From Aeromicrobium fastidiosum (GTDB lineage Bacteria; Actinomycetota; Actinomycetes; Propionibacteriales; Nocardioidaceae), in assembly GCF_017876595.1 (NCBI RefSeq), contig NZ_JAGIOG010000001.1, positions 1,364,001 through 1,428,000 on the forward strand: 64,000 bases of DNA, written 5' to 3'. Of this stretch, positions 34,340 to 42,500 are shown piece after piece. Position 1 is the stretch's first letter, and every line of letters starts with the position of its first letter. The notes below the pieces were generated by a model, which worked only from the letters and a program-made list of their open reading frames with translations, was not told where the DNA came from and did no database searches. The position numbers and the translations under genes are program-made.

Positions 34340-34355
34340 TTTCGTCCAGCGAAAC
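34339..34355. promoter_or_regulatory. IclR-type operator candidate (site 11)
   Basis: GTTTCGTCCAGCGAAAC, with 6 of 8 arm positions paired, immediately follows the 22-bp palindrome in the divergent region between iclR copy 3 and the aldehyde dehydrogenase. Confidence 0.55.
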
Positions 34356-34401
34356 ATCAGAATGCAACGCATCTTTTACACAGCCGTGTCGTTTCGACCG
34401 G

Positions 34402-34418
34402 AGTTCGGTCAGCGGACC
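34402..34418. promoter_or_regulatory. IclR-type operator candidate (site 12)
   Basis: AGTTCGGTCAGCGGACC, 79 bp upstream of the aldehyde dehydrogenase start and 63 bp from site 11. The right arm is identical to that of site 2 at the other end of the island. Confidence 0.55.
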
Positions 34419-34496
34419 GAGGTGAGCGTCGCGTGCTGGCCGACGTGGCACATTCGTTCCGACCGCCGGGGTCTGACGACGCACAGAGGAGACACC

Positions 34497-35942
34497 ATGC
34501 AGAGCGCACAGCTGTTGATCGGGGACGAGTGGGTCTCGGCCTCCGACGGAGCCACCAGCGAGACGATCGACCCCGCGACCAACACCGTGATCGGCAGCTT
34601 CGCCGAGGCGACGGGGTCCGACGTCGACGCAGCCGTCGCGTCGGCGCGCGCAGGCTTCGAGTCCGATGCATGGCAGGGCATGACGCCTGACCAGCGCGGC
34701 AAGGTGCTGTGGCGCATCGCCGAGCTGCTGGAGCGCGACGCCGACGAGATCGCCGCCCTCGAGACGCTCGACCAGGGCATGCCGTCGTTCGTGAGCGGTG
34801 GCATCAGCCTGCCGCTCGCGGCGCAGGTGTTCCGCTACTACGCGGGCTTCGCCACCAAGATCGAGGGCAAGGTGTCGCCGATCTCGATCCCGGGCAACCT
34901 GACGTACCAGCGTCGCGTGCCGCTCGGCGTCTGCGCCCTCATCACCCCCTGGAACTTCCCGCTCGCGATTGCCGCGTGGAAGCTCGCGCCGGCCCTGGCG
35001 ACGGGCAACGCGGTCATCCTCAAGCCTGCCGAGCAGACCCCGCTGTCGACCGTCCGTCTGGTCGAGATCTGCCGCGAGGCCGGCGTGCCCGCCGGCGTCG
35101 TCAACCTGCTGACGGGTGGCCCCGAGGTGGGCAAGGCGCTGGTCAACCACCGCGGGGTCGACAAGATCTCGTTCACGGGCTCGACCGAGGTCGGCCAGTA
35201 CATCGCCCGCGCCTCGGCCGACGACTTCAAGCGCACGACGCTCGAGCTCGGCGGCAAGGCCCCCAGCATCCTGTGCGCCGACGCCGACATCGACGCAGCG
35301 GTCATGGGCAACGTGCAGGGTGCCCTCTTCAACACGGGCCAGGCATGTGGCGCCTACACCCGCTTCTTCGTGCACTCCTCGCGCGTCGACGAGTACACGA
35401 CCAAGCTGGCGGCGGCCGCGGCCTCGCTGACCATCGGACCGGGTCACAAGGCCGACACCATCGTGGGGCCGCTGGTCTCGCAGGAGCACCTCGACCGCGT
35501 CGACTCGTACGTCCAGTCGGGCCGTGACCAGGGTGCCGAGCTGATCACCGGCGGCTCGCGGGTCGACGGCGACCTGGCCGACGGCTTCTTCTACCGTCCG
35601 ACGGTCTTCGGCGGGGTGACGGACGACATGACGATCGCCCGTGACGAGATCTTCGGCCCCGTGCTGTCGGTCATGGCCTACGACGACATCGACGAGGTCG
35701 TCGCCCGCGCCAACGACACCGACTTCGGCCTGGTCGCCGTGCTGTGGACCAAGGACCTCGCCACGGCGCACACCCTGCCTCCGCGCCTCCGGTTCGGCAC
35801 GGTCTTCGTCAACCAGCTGCCGCTCATCGACCCGGGTGCCCCGTGGGGCGGCTTCGGCATGAGCGGCTGGGGCCGCGAGCTCGGCGAGTACTCGATCGAC
35901 GGCTTCACCGAGACGCAGTCGACCTTCCTCAACCTGGCCTGA
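34497..35942 (+). CDS. NAD(P)-dependent aldehyde dehydrogenase, 481 aa
   Basis: Complete ALDH: TPWNFPLAIAAWKLAPALATGN coenzyme segment, general base Glu 250 (LELGGKAP) and nucleophile Cys 284 (GQACGAY). AGAGGAGA precedes ATG 34497. It is alone in its transcript, closed by a perfect hairpin terminator 12 bases later. It is only moderately similar to the ALDH at 14312. Its operator pair places it in the same inferred regulon, so it likely oxidises an aldehyde from ring cleavage or from side-chain degradation. Confidence 0.93.
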   Translation: MQSAQLLIGDEWVSASDGATSETIDPATNTVIGSFAEATGSDVDAAVASARAGFESDAWQGMTPDQRGKVLWRIAELLERDADEIAALETLDQGMPSFVSGGISLPLAAQVFRYYAGFATKIEGKVSPISIPGNLTYQRRVPLGVCALITPWNFPLAIAAWKLAPALATGNAVILKPAEQTPLSTVRLVEICREAGVPAGVVNLLTGGPEVGKALVNHRGVDKISFTGSTEVGQYIARASADDFKRTTLELGGKAPSILCADADIDAAVMGNVQGALFNTGQACGAYTRFFVHSSRVDEYTTKLAAAAASLTIGPGHKADTIVGPLVSQEHLDRVDSYVQSGRDQGAELITGGSRVDGDLADGFFYRPTVFGGVTDDMTIARDEIFGPVLSVMAYDDIDEVVARANDTDFGLVAVLWTKDLATAHTLPPRLRFGTVFVNQLPLIDPGAPWGGFGMSGWGRELGEYSIDGFTETQSTFLNLA

Positions 35943-35953
35943 CGCGGCCGAGT

Positions 35954-35995
35954 CACCTGCCGGCGAGACCTGCGTCATCGTCTCGCCGGCAGGTG
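35954..35995. terminator. Perfect hairpin terminator after aldehyde dehydrogenase
   Basis: Sixteen-bp perfect stem (CACCTGCCGGCGAGAC and its complement) with a 10-nt loop, 11 bases past the stop. It marks the downstream end of the catabolic island. Confidence 0.85.
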
Positions 35996-36057
35996 TGTCG
36001 TGGAGGGCCGGGTGGGTACGGCGTCCGGGTCATGACCCCCACGAGCCGGAGCCCCCT

Positions 36058-36516
36058 GTGATCCCCACCATCGTGAAGCTGCCCCTGTCGATCGCCACCC
36101 AGCTGGCCGGCGGTGCCGTCCGCGTCGGCATCGGGGTGGCGACGACCCTGCTGCACCGCGTCACCGCGAGCGATCGCGACGCCCCTGCACCCGCGAACGC
36201 TCCCGAGCCGCCGATGGCGCCTGTCGTCGACATCACCCCGCCCGCGCCCACGGTGAACGCCGAGCCGGTCACTCAGCCACCGGCACCCGAGCACTCTCCG
36301 ACACCGGGGGCGACCACGACGTTCGCCGATCCGGCACCTGCCACCGCCGTGCCGTCGACGCGGGCGACGGCCAAGCGTGCGACCGCGCCGAAGGGGCCTG
36401 CCAAGAAGGCTGCGACCCCGCGCAAGGCAGCTCCGAAGAAGCCCGCCTCGACGCTCGACGAGCCGGCGGCCCCGGTCGACGACGACCCCGTCGTCTACAC
36501 CACCGGCCCCGAGTAA
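36058..36516 (+). CDS. Protein with membrane-like N-terminus and Lys/Ala/Pro-rich tail, 152 aa
   Basis: The N-terminus (IVKLPLSIATQLAGGAVRVGIGVATTLLH) could be amphipathic or membrane-associated. The middle is Pro/Ala/Thr-rich and disordered. The tail contains repeats of the type TAKRAT, APKGPAKK, ATPRKAAPKK, similar to histone H1-like bacterial proteins, followed by an acidic end. GTG 36058 is chosen after a GGAG. The function is unknown; DNA or envelope association is possible. Confidence 0.65.
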   Translation: MIPTIVKLPLSIATQLAGGAVRVGIGVATTLLHRVTASDRDAPAPANAPEPPMAPVVDITPPAPTVNAEPVTQPPAPEHSPTPGATTTFADPAPATAVPSTRATAKRATAPKGPAKKAATPRKAAPKKPASTLDEPAAPVDDDPVVYTTGPE

Positions 36517-36524
36517 CCCCCGAT

Positions 36525-36608
36525 CCGCGAGTGGTGCCTAACGGACGTTCTGGGACGGCGTGTCTGTCCAGGGCGCGCCACTCGAGACCCGGAACGCACC
36601 ACTCGCGG
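36525..36608. repeat. Long-loop inverted repeat, possible terminator
   Basis: Perfect 13-bp arms (CCGCGAGTGGTGC and complement) separated by 58 bases, beginning nine bases after a stop. A third related copy, GCGCCACTCG, lies inside the loop, so alternative stems can form. May be a terminator or a mobile intergenic repeat. Confidence 0.5.
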
Positions 36609-36631
36609 AGCCAGGGCCGGCGAGACCCCTG

Positions 36632-36679
36632 ACGCACCGAAGTCCCCGACCGGAGTGACAACGGCGGGGACTTCTGCGT
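36632..36679. terminator. Second hairpin of the 36.5-36.7 kb gap
   Basis: GAAGTCCCCG pairs with CGGGGACTTC across a 16-nt loop, extended by ACGCA and TGCGT outside a 2-nt bulge on the left arm. It probably acts as a terminator behind the first repeat, insulating the cyclase gene. The 120 bases left before the cyclase hold no feature I can name. Confidence 0.6.
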
Positions 36680-36798
36680 GCACCGGAGGCTGCGACGACC
36701 TCCGACTCGAGATCCACCGTAGAGAGCCCGTGTGACCCGTCGGGCAACGTCCGGCCAACGCGCCGTGAACTGTTCGTCGAGGCGCTAGCGTGACGGCC

Positions 36799-37590
36799 AT
36801 GTCCGTCCTCGAGATCGTCCTCGCCTCGCTGTGCGCGGCGCTGGCGGTCTACGCCGTCGCGCTCCGGGCGATGCTCGGACGGGCGCGGCGGCGCGTCCGC
36901 TGGCTCGAGGACCAGTCGTCCCGTCCGCGGTTGACCGTCCCCACGCCGTCCGAGGCGGTGCGCGGCGTCGTCGGCACCGCGATCAAGATGCGCGACCACG
37001 GCGTCAGAGGTGTCATCCGCAGCTCGATCGACGACCTCGCGCTCTGGGCGGACGTCGAACGCCCCGATCTCGCCCGTCTCGCGGCCGGCGACGGGACCGT
37101 CACGATCATGTTCTCCGACATCGAGGGGTCCACGGAGCTCAACCACCGCCTGGGCGACCGGGGTTGGGTGCAGCTGCTGGCCAGGCACGACCGCATCCTG
37201 ACCAAGTCCATCGAGCGGCAGGGCGGTCACGTCATCAAGACGCAGGGCGACGGCTTCATGGTGGCGTTCGCCGAGGCGTCGGAGGCGGTCGCCGCCGCGT
37301 GCGACATCGAGCGCCGGCTGAGCCGGGTACGGTCCGGCAAGCTCTCCGACGTGCGCGTGCGCATCGGAGCCCACCGCGGATCGGCGGTCCACCGCGACGG
37401 CGACCTGTTCGGCCGCAATGTCGCCCTCGCCGCCCGGGTCGCGGCGCAGGCCGACGGCGGTGAGGTCCTCGTCAGCGACGCCGTGATCGACGCGCTGGGC
37501 GATGACGCGGTGCCGGTGGTCGAGGTGCGCGAGGCCGAGCTCAAGGGCGTGCCGGGCGTCCAGCGGCTGCATCTGCTCGACTGGTCCTGA
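36799..37590 (+). CDS. Class III adenylate/guanylate cyclase with N-terminal membrane anchor, 263 aa
   Basis: One N-terminal hydrophobic segment, a basic linker, then a cyclase domain. Metal-binding Asp 107 (FSDIEGST) and Asp 151 (KTQGDGF), and transition-state Asn 207 and Arg 213 (RNVALAARV) are all present, so it should be active. Lys 147 in the nucleotide-selecting position favours ATP. ATG 36799 is chosen over GTG 36790. It is monocistronic, closed by a perfect hairpin. Confidence 0.9.
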   Translation: MSVLEIVLASLCAALAVYAVALRAMLGRARRRVRWLEDQSSRPRLTVPTPSEAVRGVVGTAIKMRDHGVRGVIRSSIDDLALWADVERPDLARLAAGDGTVTIMFSDIEGSTELNHRLGDRGWVQLLARHDRILTKSIERQGGHVIKTQGDGFMVAFAEASEAVAAACDIERRLSRVRSGKLSDVRVRIGAHRGSAVHRDGDLFGRNVALAARVAAQADGGEVLVSDAVIDALGDDAVPVVEVREAELKGVPGVQRLHLLDWS

Positions 37591-37600
37591 CGCCACGCGG

Positions 37601-37656
37601 GACCGATCTCTCTGCGTTCGCGCTGCTTCGGCGACGTCAACGCAGAGAGATCGGTC
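37601..37656. terminator. Bidirectional terminator between convergent genes
   Basis: Perfect 18-bp arms (GACCGATCTCTCTGCGTT and complement) with a 20-nt loop between the cyclase and the convergent AMP ligase. A near-copy of the right arm recurs at 39390-39407. Confidence 0.85.
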
Positions 37657-37675
37657 AACCACTCCGAGACCAGCG

Positions 37676-39256
37676 CTACTGCCCCCGGCGGACCTTGCCC
37701 GTCGCCGACCGCTGCAGCTCGTCGATGAGCTGGACGTCGCGCGGCACCTTGAACCGCGCGAGGTGGTCGCGCACGTGCGCGCGGACGTCGTCGGGGGTCA
37801 GGTCGGAGTCGGGCTCGGCCACGACGACGGCTCGCAGTCGCTGCCCGTACTCCTCGTCGGGGACGCCGTGCACCGTGACGTCGCGGATCGCGGGATGAGC
37901 GTGCAGGAGGTCCTCGACCTCGCCCGGGAAGACGTTCTCGCCGCCGGAGACGATCATGTCGTCGTCGCGGCCGTCGACGAACAGTCGTCCGTGGGCGTCG
38001 AGATGTCCGACGTCGCCGGTGCTGACGTGTCCGTCGACGACCTGACGGTCGCCCAGAGCCTCGGCCGGTGCGTTCATCGAGCTGCGGACGACGATCCGGC
38101 CGACCTCGCCGGTCGGCACCTCACGGCCGAGGTCGTCGACGATGCGCACCGACACCCCGCGCAGCGGACGGCCGACCGTGCCGGGAGCCGTGCGGAGGTC
38201 GGCCGGACCGGCGATCGTCGACCACCCGATCTCGGTCGAGCCGTACATGTTGAGTAACACGTCGCCGAAGGCGTCCATGAAGCGTTCGGCCAGCGCAGGC
38301 GTGAGGGGCGCGGCACCCGACGGCACGGCGTGCAACGAGGTCAGGTCGAGCTGCTCGCGCTGGTCGGCCGGCACGTCGAGCAGGCGGTGGAGCATGACCG
38401 GCACCACGAACATGACCCTCACCCGGTGCCGCTCCACCGCACGCAGCGCCGCGGCCGCGTCGGCGTGCCGCATCAGCACGACGGGGCACCCGAGCGCGAT
38501 GGCGATGACGAGATACGCCAAGCCGAGCCCGTGGAACAGTGGCGGGAGCACCAGGACGGGATCGCCGCTGCGCAGGCCGATCGAGCGCAGCATCGTGCTG
38601 AGCGGCCCCACGACACCGGCTCCCTGCGAGCGCCGCGGCGATCCCTGGGGCGTGCCGGTCGTGCCCGACGTCAGGATCACGAGCCGGCCGGTGTGGCGGC
38701 GGCTCGGCGGGGCCGGGTGGCCGAAGTCGCACGCCCACGCGACCGTCCCGGAGCCGTGCCCGTCGGTCACGAGTGCGGGGATGCCGAGATCGGCCCTTGT
38801 GACGACCCGCTGCAGGTCGGAGTCGTGCACGATCAGCTCGACGCCCTCGCGTCCGACGACGTCCGCGAGCTGGTCGGCCGCGAAGTCGGTGTTGAGCAGC
38901 ACCAGGTCGGCATCGACCCACAGCGTCGCGAAGGCCGCCTCGACGAACCCCGCGTGGTTGCGGCACAGCAGCCCCACGGTGCTGCCGCGGCCGATGCCCC
39001 GCGCGTGCAGCACGCCCGCCAGCTGCCGCACCCGGTCGTAGAGCTCGCGCGCCGTGACGGTGCCGTCGTCGTCGATCACGGCCGCGCGATCGGGCCAGCG
39101 GCTCGCGGTGTGCGCGAGCAGCACGGCCGGCGACGCCTGGTGCCGCACCAGGCCCTTCGCGAGACCGACGGCGGCGCGCGGCCCCACGGGCGCCACGACG
39201 CGTGACGACAGCGCCGCGTCGAGGGCACCGATGACGGTTCCGGCGAACGGGATCAC
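37676..39256 (-). CDS. AMP-dependent acyl-CoA synthetase, 526 aa
   Basis: Adenylate-forming ligase with VILTSGTTGTPQGSPR (the loop Lys of TGxPKG is Gln), MYGSTEIGWS, TGDVGHLD, GRDDDMIVSGGENV and C-terminal catalytic Lys in SATGKVRRG. An N-terminal stretch with small residues may contact membrane. Likely activates a fatty or aromatic acid. It stands alone; 183 bases separate it from the next gene upstream, containing a short palindrome. Confidence 0.9.
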   Translation of the reverse strand: MIPFAGTVIGALDAALSSRVVAPVGPRAAVGLAKGLVRHQASPAVLLAHTASRWPDRAAVIDDDGTVTARELYDRVRQLAGVLHARGIGRGSTVGLLCRNHAGFVEAAFATLWVDADLVLLNTDFAADQLADVVGREGVELIVHDSDLQRVVTRADLGIPALVTDGHGSGTVAWACDFGHPAPPSRRHTGRLVILTSGTTGTPQGSPRRSQGAGVVGPLSTMLRSIGLRSGDPVLVLPPLFHGLGLAYLVIAIALGCPVVLMRHADAAAALRAVERHRVRVMFVVPVMLHRLLDVPADQREQLDLTSLHAVPSGAAPLTPALAERFMDAFGDVLLNMYGSTEIGWSTIAGPADLRTAPGTVGRPLRGVSVRIVDDLGREVPTGEVGRIVVRSSMNAPAEALGDRQVVDGHVSTGDVGHLDAHGRLFVDGRDDDMIVSGGENVFPGEVEDLLHAHPAIRDVTVHGVPDEEYGQRLRAVVVAEPDSDLTPDDVRAHVRDHLARFKVPRDVQLIDELQRSATGKVRRGQ

Positions 39257-39389
39257 CGACGGTCCCGCGCGTCACCTGTGTTGCGCGTCACATCACCCAT
39301 CTTCGGACCGTACCGCCCCGCGCAGGCGCGCGCCAGCGTCCGGCGCACGATGACGCATCTTTCGACGTCTCCGTTGCAGGGGCCACCGG

Positions 39390-39413
39390 AACGCAGCGAG
39401 ATCGGTCGATCTC
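39390..39413. repeat. Palindrome with a copy of the 37.6-kb terminator arm
   Basis: The first 18 bases, AACGCAGCGAGATCGGTC, differ in one position from the terminator arm at 37639-37656; GAGATCG and CGATCTC then form a 7-bp inverted repeat. It sits in the gap between the AMP ligase and the aldo/keto reductase. It may be a short dispersed repeat or a regulatory site. Confidence 0.4.
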
Positions 39414-39439
39414 GGCGCGCGCTCGCCGCAAACCGTCGG

Positions 39440-40417
39440 TCAGAACTCCGGCAGACGCGGCACGTACGGATCCTCGAGGGCCGCGAGCTCGTCGGCGTCC
39501 AGCACCAGGTCGATCGACGCGACGGCGTCGTCGAGGTGAAGGGGCTTGGTGGCACCGACGATCGGCGCGGTGACGACCTCCTGCTGCCGCACCCACGCCA
39601 GGGCGACCTGCGCCCTGGACACCTCGCGGGCGTCAGCGATCGCGCCGACCGCGTCCGCGATGGCCCGGTCGGAGTCCTCGGCCTGGCGGTAGTACTTCTG
39701 CGTGACGTGGTCGGACCCGCTGCGCTCGGTACTGACGTCGTCCCAGTCGCGGGTCAGGCGGCCGCGGGCCAGCGGGCTCCACGGGATGACGCCGATGCCC
39801 TCGTCGAGGCAGAACGGGTGCATCTCGCGCTCGTCCTCGCGCTGCACGAGGTTGTACTGGTCCTGCATCGACACGAACGGCGTCCACCCGTTGAGGTCGG
39901 CCGCGTGCTGCGCCTGCGCGAGCTGCCACGCCCACATCGACGACGCCCCGATGAACCGCGCCTTGCCCGACCGCACGACGAGGTCGAGGGCCTCCATCGT
40001 CTCCTCGATCGGGACGGCGGGGTCCCAGCGGTGGATCTGGTAGAGGTCGACATAGTCGGTGCCGAGACGGCGCAGGCTGTCGTCGATCTGCTGGGCGATC
40101 GCCGCGGCCGACAGGCCACCCGAGTCGGGGTCGCCGTCCATCGGGAAGAACACCTTGGTCGCGATCTCGACGTCCTCGCGACGCGCGAAGTCGGCGAGAG
40201 CGCGACCGACGATCTCCTCGCTGGAGCCGTCTGAGTACATGTTGGCGGTGTCGAACGTCGTGATGCCGGCCTCGAGGGCCTGCCGGATGAAGGGCCGGCT
40301 CTCGTCCTCGGGCAGCGACCAGGCGTGCGTGCCGCGGCCCGGATCGCCGTAGCTCATGCAGCCGAGGATGATCTCGGAGACCTCGAGGTCGCTGTCGCCC
40401 AGCTGCACGCGTTCCAT
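39440..40417 (-). CDS. Aldo/keto reductase, 325 aa
   Basis: AKR barrel with catalytic Asp and Tyr in FDTANMYSDG, Lys in IATKVFFP and His in YQIHRWD. NADPH-dependent reduction of an aldehyde or ketone. ATG 40417 is used (GGGAGAC directly upstream); ATGs at 40426 and 40429 are in frame too. It is divergent from the dienelactone hydrolase with only 36 bp between, so the promoters overlap. Confidence 0.9.
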   Translation of the reverse strand: MERVQLGDSDLEVSEIILGCMSYGDPGRGTHAWSLPEDESRPFIRQALEAGITTFDTANMYSDGSSEEIVGRALADFARREDVEIATKVFFPMDGDPDSGGLSAAAIAQQIDDSLRRLGTDYVDLYQIHRWDPAVPIEETMEALDLVVRSGKARFIGASSMWAWQLAQAQHAADLNGWTPFVSMQDQYNLVQREDEREMHPFCLDEGIGVIPWSPLARGRLTRDWDDVSTERSGSDHVTQKYYRQAEDSDRAIADAVGAIADAREVSRAQVALAWVRQQEVVTAPIVGATKPLHLDDAVASIDLVLDADELAALEDPYVPRLPEF

Positions 40418-40453
40418 GTCTCCCATCATGGGGCCTCGCCGTAGCCTCGGCCC

Positions 40454-41206
40454 ATGAGCAGCGAGACGATCCTCATCACGGTCCCCGACGGCACTGCCGA
40501 GGCGTACGTCAGCCGGCCCGACGAGGCCGACCACCCCGGCGTGCTGTTGCACGCCGACGCGATCGGACTGCGACCGCAGATCGAGCAGATGGCCGACCAC
40601 ATCGCCTCGTGGGGCTACGTCGTCATGGCACCGCACGTCTTCTACCGCGATGGCTCCGCGGCCGACCTGGCACCGACGGCCGACCTGACCCGGCCGGGGG
40701 CCCGAGAGGAGTTCTTCGTCGGCGCCATGCAGCGGGTGAGAGCCCTGACGCCCGACCGCTCCGATCACGACCTCGACGCGTACCTCGACGCACTGCTGCG
40801 GCTGGACGGCGTGTCGGGCGGTCGGGTCGGCATGACGGGGTACTGCATCGGCGGGCGCCTGGCCGTCCGGGCCGCCGGTCTGCGTCCCGACGTGATCGCC
40901 GCGGCGGCCGCCTTCCACCCCGGCGGACTCGTCACCGACGAGCCGGACAGCCCGCACCGGGTCGTCGCCCGGGCATCCGCCGAGATCCTGGTCGGTCATG
41001 CCGACCAGGACTCGTCCAACCCGGCGGAGGCCGTCGCGATCTTCGAGTCCGCCCTCGCGGCGGCAGGCCTCACCTTCACGTCGGCGATCTACCCGGGCGC
41101 ACCGCACGGCTTCACGATGGCCGACACCTCGTCGTACGACGATGCAGGTGCAGAGCGTCACTACGTCGAGCTGCGGGCGCTGCTCGAGCGGACGCTGCCG
41201 GCCTGA
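40454..41206 (+). CDS. Dienelactone hydrolase family protein, 250 aa
   Basis: Alpha/beta hydrolase with the family-specific cysteine nucleophile, Cys 131 in TGYCIGGR, the Asp in GHADQD and His in GAPHGFT. Dienelactone hydrolases open lactones formed in chloro-aromatic degradation, but many relatives act on other esters. It stands alone and converges on the lipase. No link to the catabolic island other than distance is visible. Confidence 0.9.
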   Translation: MSSETILITVPDGTAEAYVSRPDEADHPGVLLHADAIGLRPQIEQMADHIASWGYVVMAPHVFYRDGSAADLAPTADLTRPGAREEFFVGAMQRVRALTPDRSDHDLDAYLDALLRLDGVSGGRVGMTGYCIGGRLAVRAAGLRPDVIAAAAAFHPGGLVTDEPDSPHRVVARASAEILVGHADQDSSNPAEAVAIFESALAAAGLTFTSAIYPGAPHGFTMADTSSYDDAGAERHYVELRALLERTLPA

Positions 41207-41216
41207 CCGCCCGTCG

Positions 41217-42170
41217 TCAGAGCGTCCCGACGAACGGCAGCACCAGGCGGCACGGGACGGGCCGGGGGTGCGCCGGGTCGAGCGCGTTGAGCACGAGTGC
41301 CGCGGCCACGGGGTCGGCGACGATCTGGAAGTGCTCCGACAGGTCGAGCCCGCAGTAGTCCTGGACCACGAGGTTGGTCATGCCCGGCTCGATGCCGCTC
41401 GTGTAGGGGACGACGAGCTCGTCGTAGCGCGTGACGATGTTGGTGTACGAGATGCCCGCGACGGCAGGCCCGCCGTCCGATCGCATCTTCTTGATGAAGT
41501 CGGAGCCGGCGAGCAGCTGCGGACCGGAGGCGAAGTACGGCTCCAGCAGGCTGATGGCGGGTCCGCTGATGCCGAAGGGCGTGCCGATCCTGACCAGGGT
41601 GTCGAGGGCGGCCGGATCGGTGCCGTGCCAGATCGGTGCGATCGACACGTACGAGTGGATGTTCTTCGCGCCGCCGAGGAACTTGGCGTAGTAGTTGGGC
41701 ACGACGGTGCCCTCGCTGTGCCCCAGGATGTCCACGGTCGCCGATCCCGTGGCCGTCTTGACCCGCTCGATGAACGTCGCGAGCTGCGCCGCGCTCTTCT
41801 CCATCGCGGTCAGCCCGCCGAACACCTGGTTGGCCGGCGTCGTGACCTGCGGCAGCTGGCCGTAGGTGAGTGCGAAGACGCAGTAGCCGTTGTTGGCCAG
41901 CAGCGGGCTGAACGTCTGCCAGTTCGTCGCCTTGTTGCCGATCAGTCCGTGCACCAGCACGACCGGTCGGGGGTGCGCCGCGGAGGGCTTGCACGACCAG
42001 TTGTTGGCACCCGGGGGATCGGCGTCGATGCCGAGGCCAGCGATGACCGCCGAGGTGAGGAACGTGTAGGGGACCGGGAGGGGGGCGGGAGCTGCGGTCG
42101 CCGGCTGGGCGGAGAGCCCGAGGGACACGGCGAGGGCGGTGAGAGCCAGCGAGATGCGACGGAACGTCAT
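41217..42170 (-). CDS. Secreted triacylglycerol lipase/esterase, 317 aa
   Basis: A Sec signal peptide (basic start, LALTALAVSLGLSA, cleavage near ATAA-P at 27) precedes an alpha/beta hydrolase domain. VLVHGLIGN is the oxyanion region, Ser 152 lies in GHSEG and the likely His in LSEHFQIV. Cys 60/Cys 97 and a C-terminal Cys pair could form disulfides. It is exported and probably hydrolyses lipid esters. Confidence 0.9.
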   Translation of the reverse strand: MTFRRISLALTALAVSLGLSAQPATAAPAPLPVPYTFLTSAVIAGLGIDADPPGANNWSCKPSAAHPRPVVLVHGLIGNKATNWQTFSPLLANNGYCVFALTYGQLPQVTTPANQVFGGLTAMEKSAAQLATFIERVKTATGSATVDILGHSEGTVVPNYYAKFLGGAKNIHSYVSIAPIWHGTDPAALDTLVRIGTPFGISGPAISLLEPYFASGPQLLAGSDFIKKMRSDGGPAVAGISYTNIVTRYDELVVPYTSGIEPGMTNLVVQDYCGLDLSEHFQIVADPVAAALVLNALDPAHPRPVPCRLVLPFVGTL

Positions 42171-42500
42171 GGTGAGCCTGTCTGCGGGAGTGTAAACAGC
42201 AGTTACTCACGGCGAGAGCGTGTCTGGCAAGAGCCGATGTCGTACGGACCAAGGTCCCCACCTGCACCCGGAGAGGTCCTCAATGCCGGCGGATGATTTT
42301 TTTGGTGGCGGACGAGCCCTCGTGGGGGCTAGATTGACCACAGCAGAGGGAGTGACGCAGTTCCAGCACCTCGGCCAGTGCTACCGATGGGAGACCCGCT
42401 TCGGCGGGGTTCGGTGTTCAGGCCCGGGTGGGCCGTCGAGGCGCGGGGCTGTGTGCGGGGCATCCGTTCTCCCCCTGTCACAGGGGTGGGGGCACCAGGG
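42171..42500 (+). other. 330-bp gap with structured leader before GH16 gene
   Basis: This gap holds no gene. From 42370 on, several stable hairpins are visible: CCCGC-TTCG-GCGGG (42395-42408) and CCCCTG-TCA-CAGGGG (42472-42486), which pairs part of the purine-rich region just before the ATG. A T-run occurs near 42295. The arrangement resembles a regulatory leader that can hide the ribosome site, but it matches no riboswitch class I can name with confidence. Confidence 0.45.

Noticed and set aside
36525..36679. CRISPR-like repeats
   Set aside because: Only two to three inverted copies of a 10-13 bp word occur, without regular spacers or cas genes; no array was seen anywhere in the window.
42171..42500. 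Known riboswitch (cyclic di-AMP type) before the GH16 gene
   Set aside because: Gene context would fit a wall-related switch, but I could not align the conserved core; only generic hairpins are supported.
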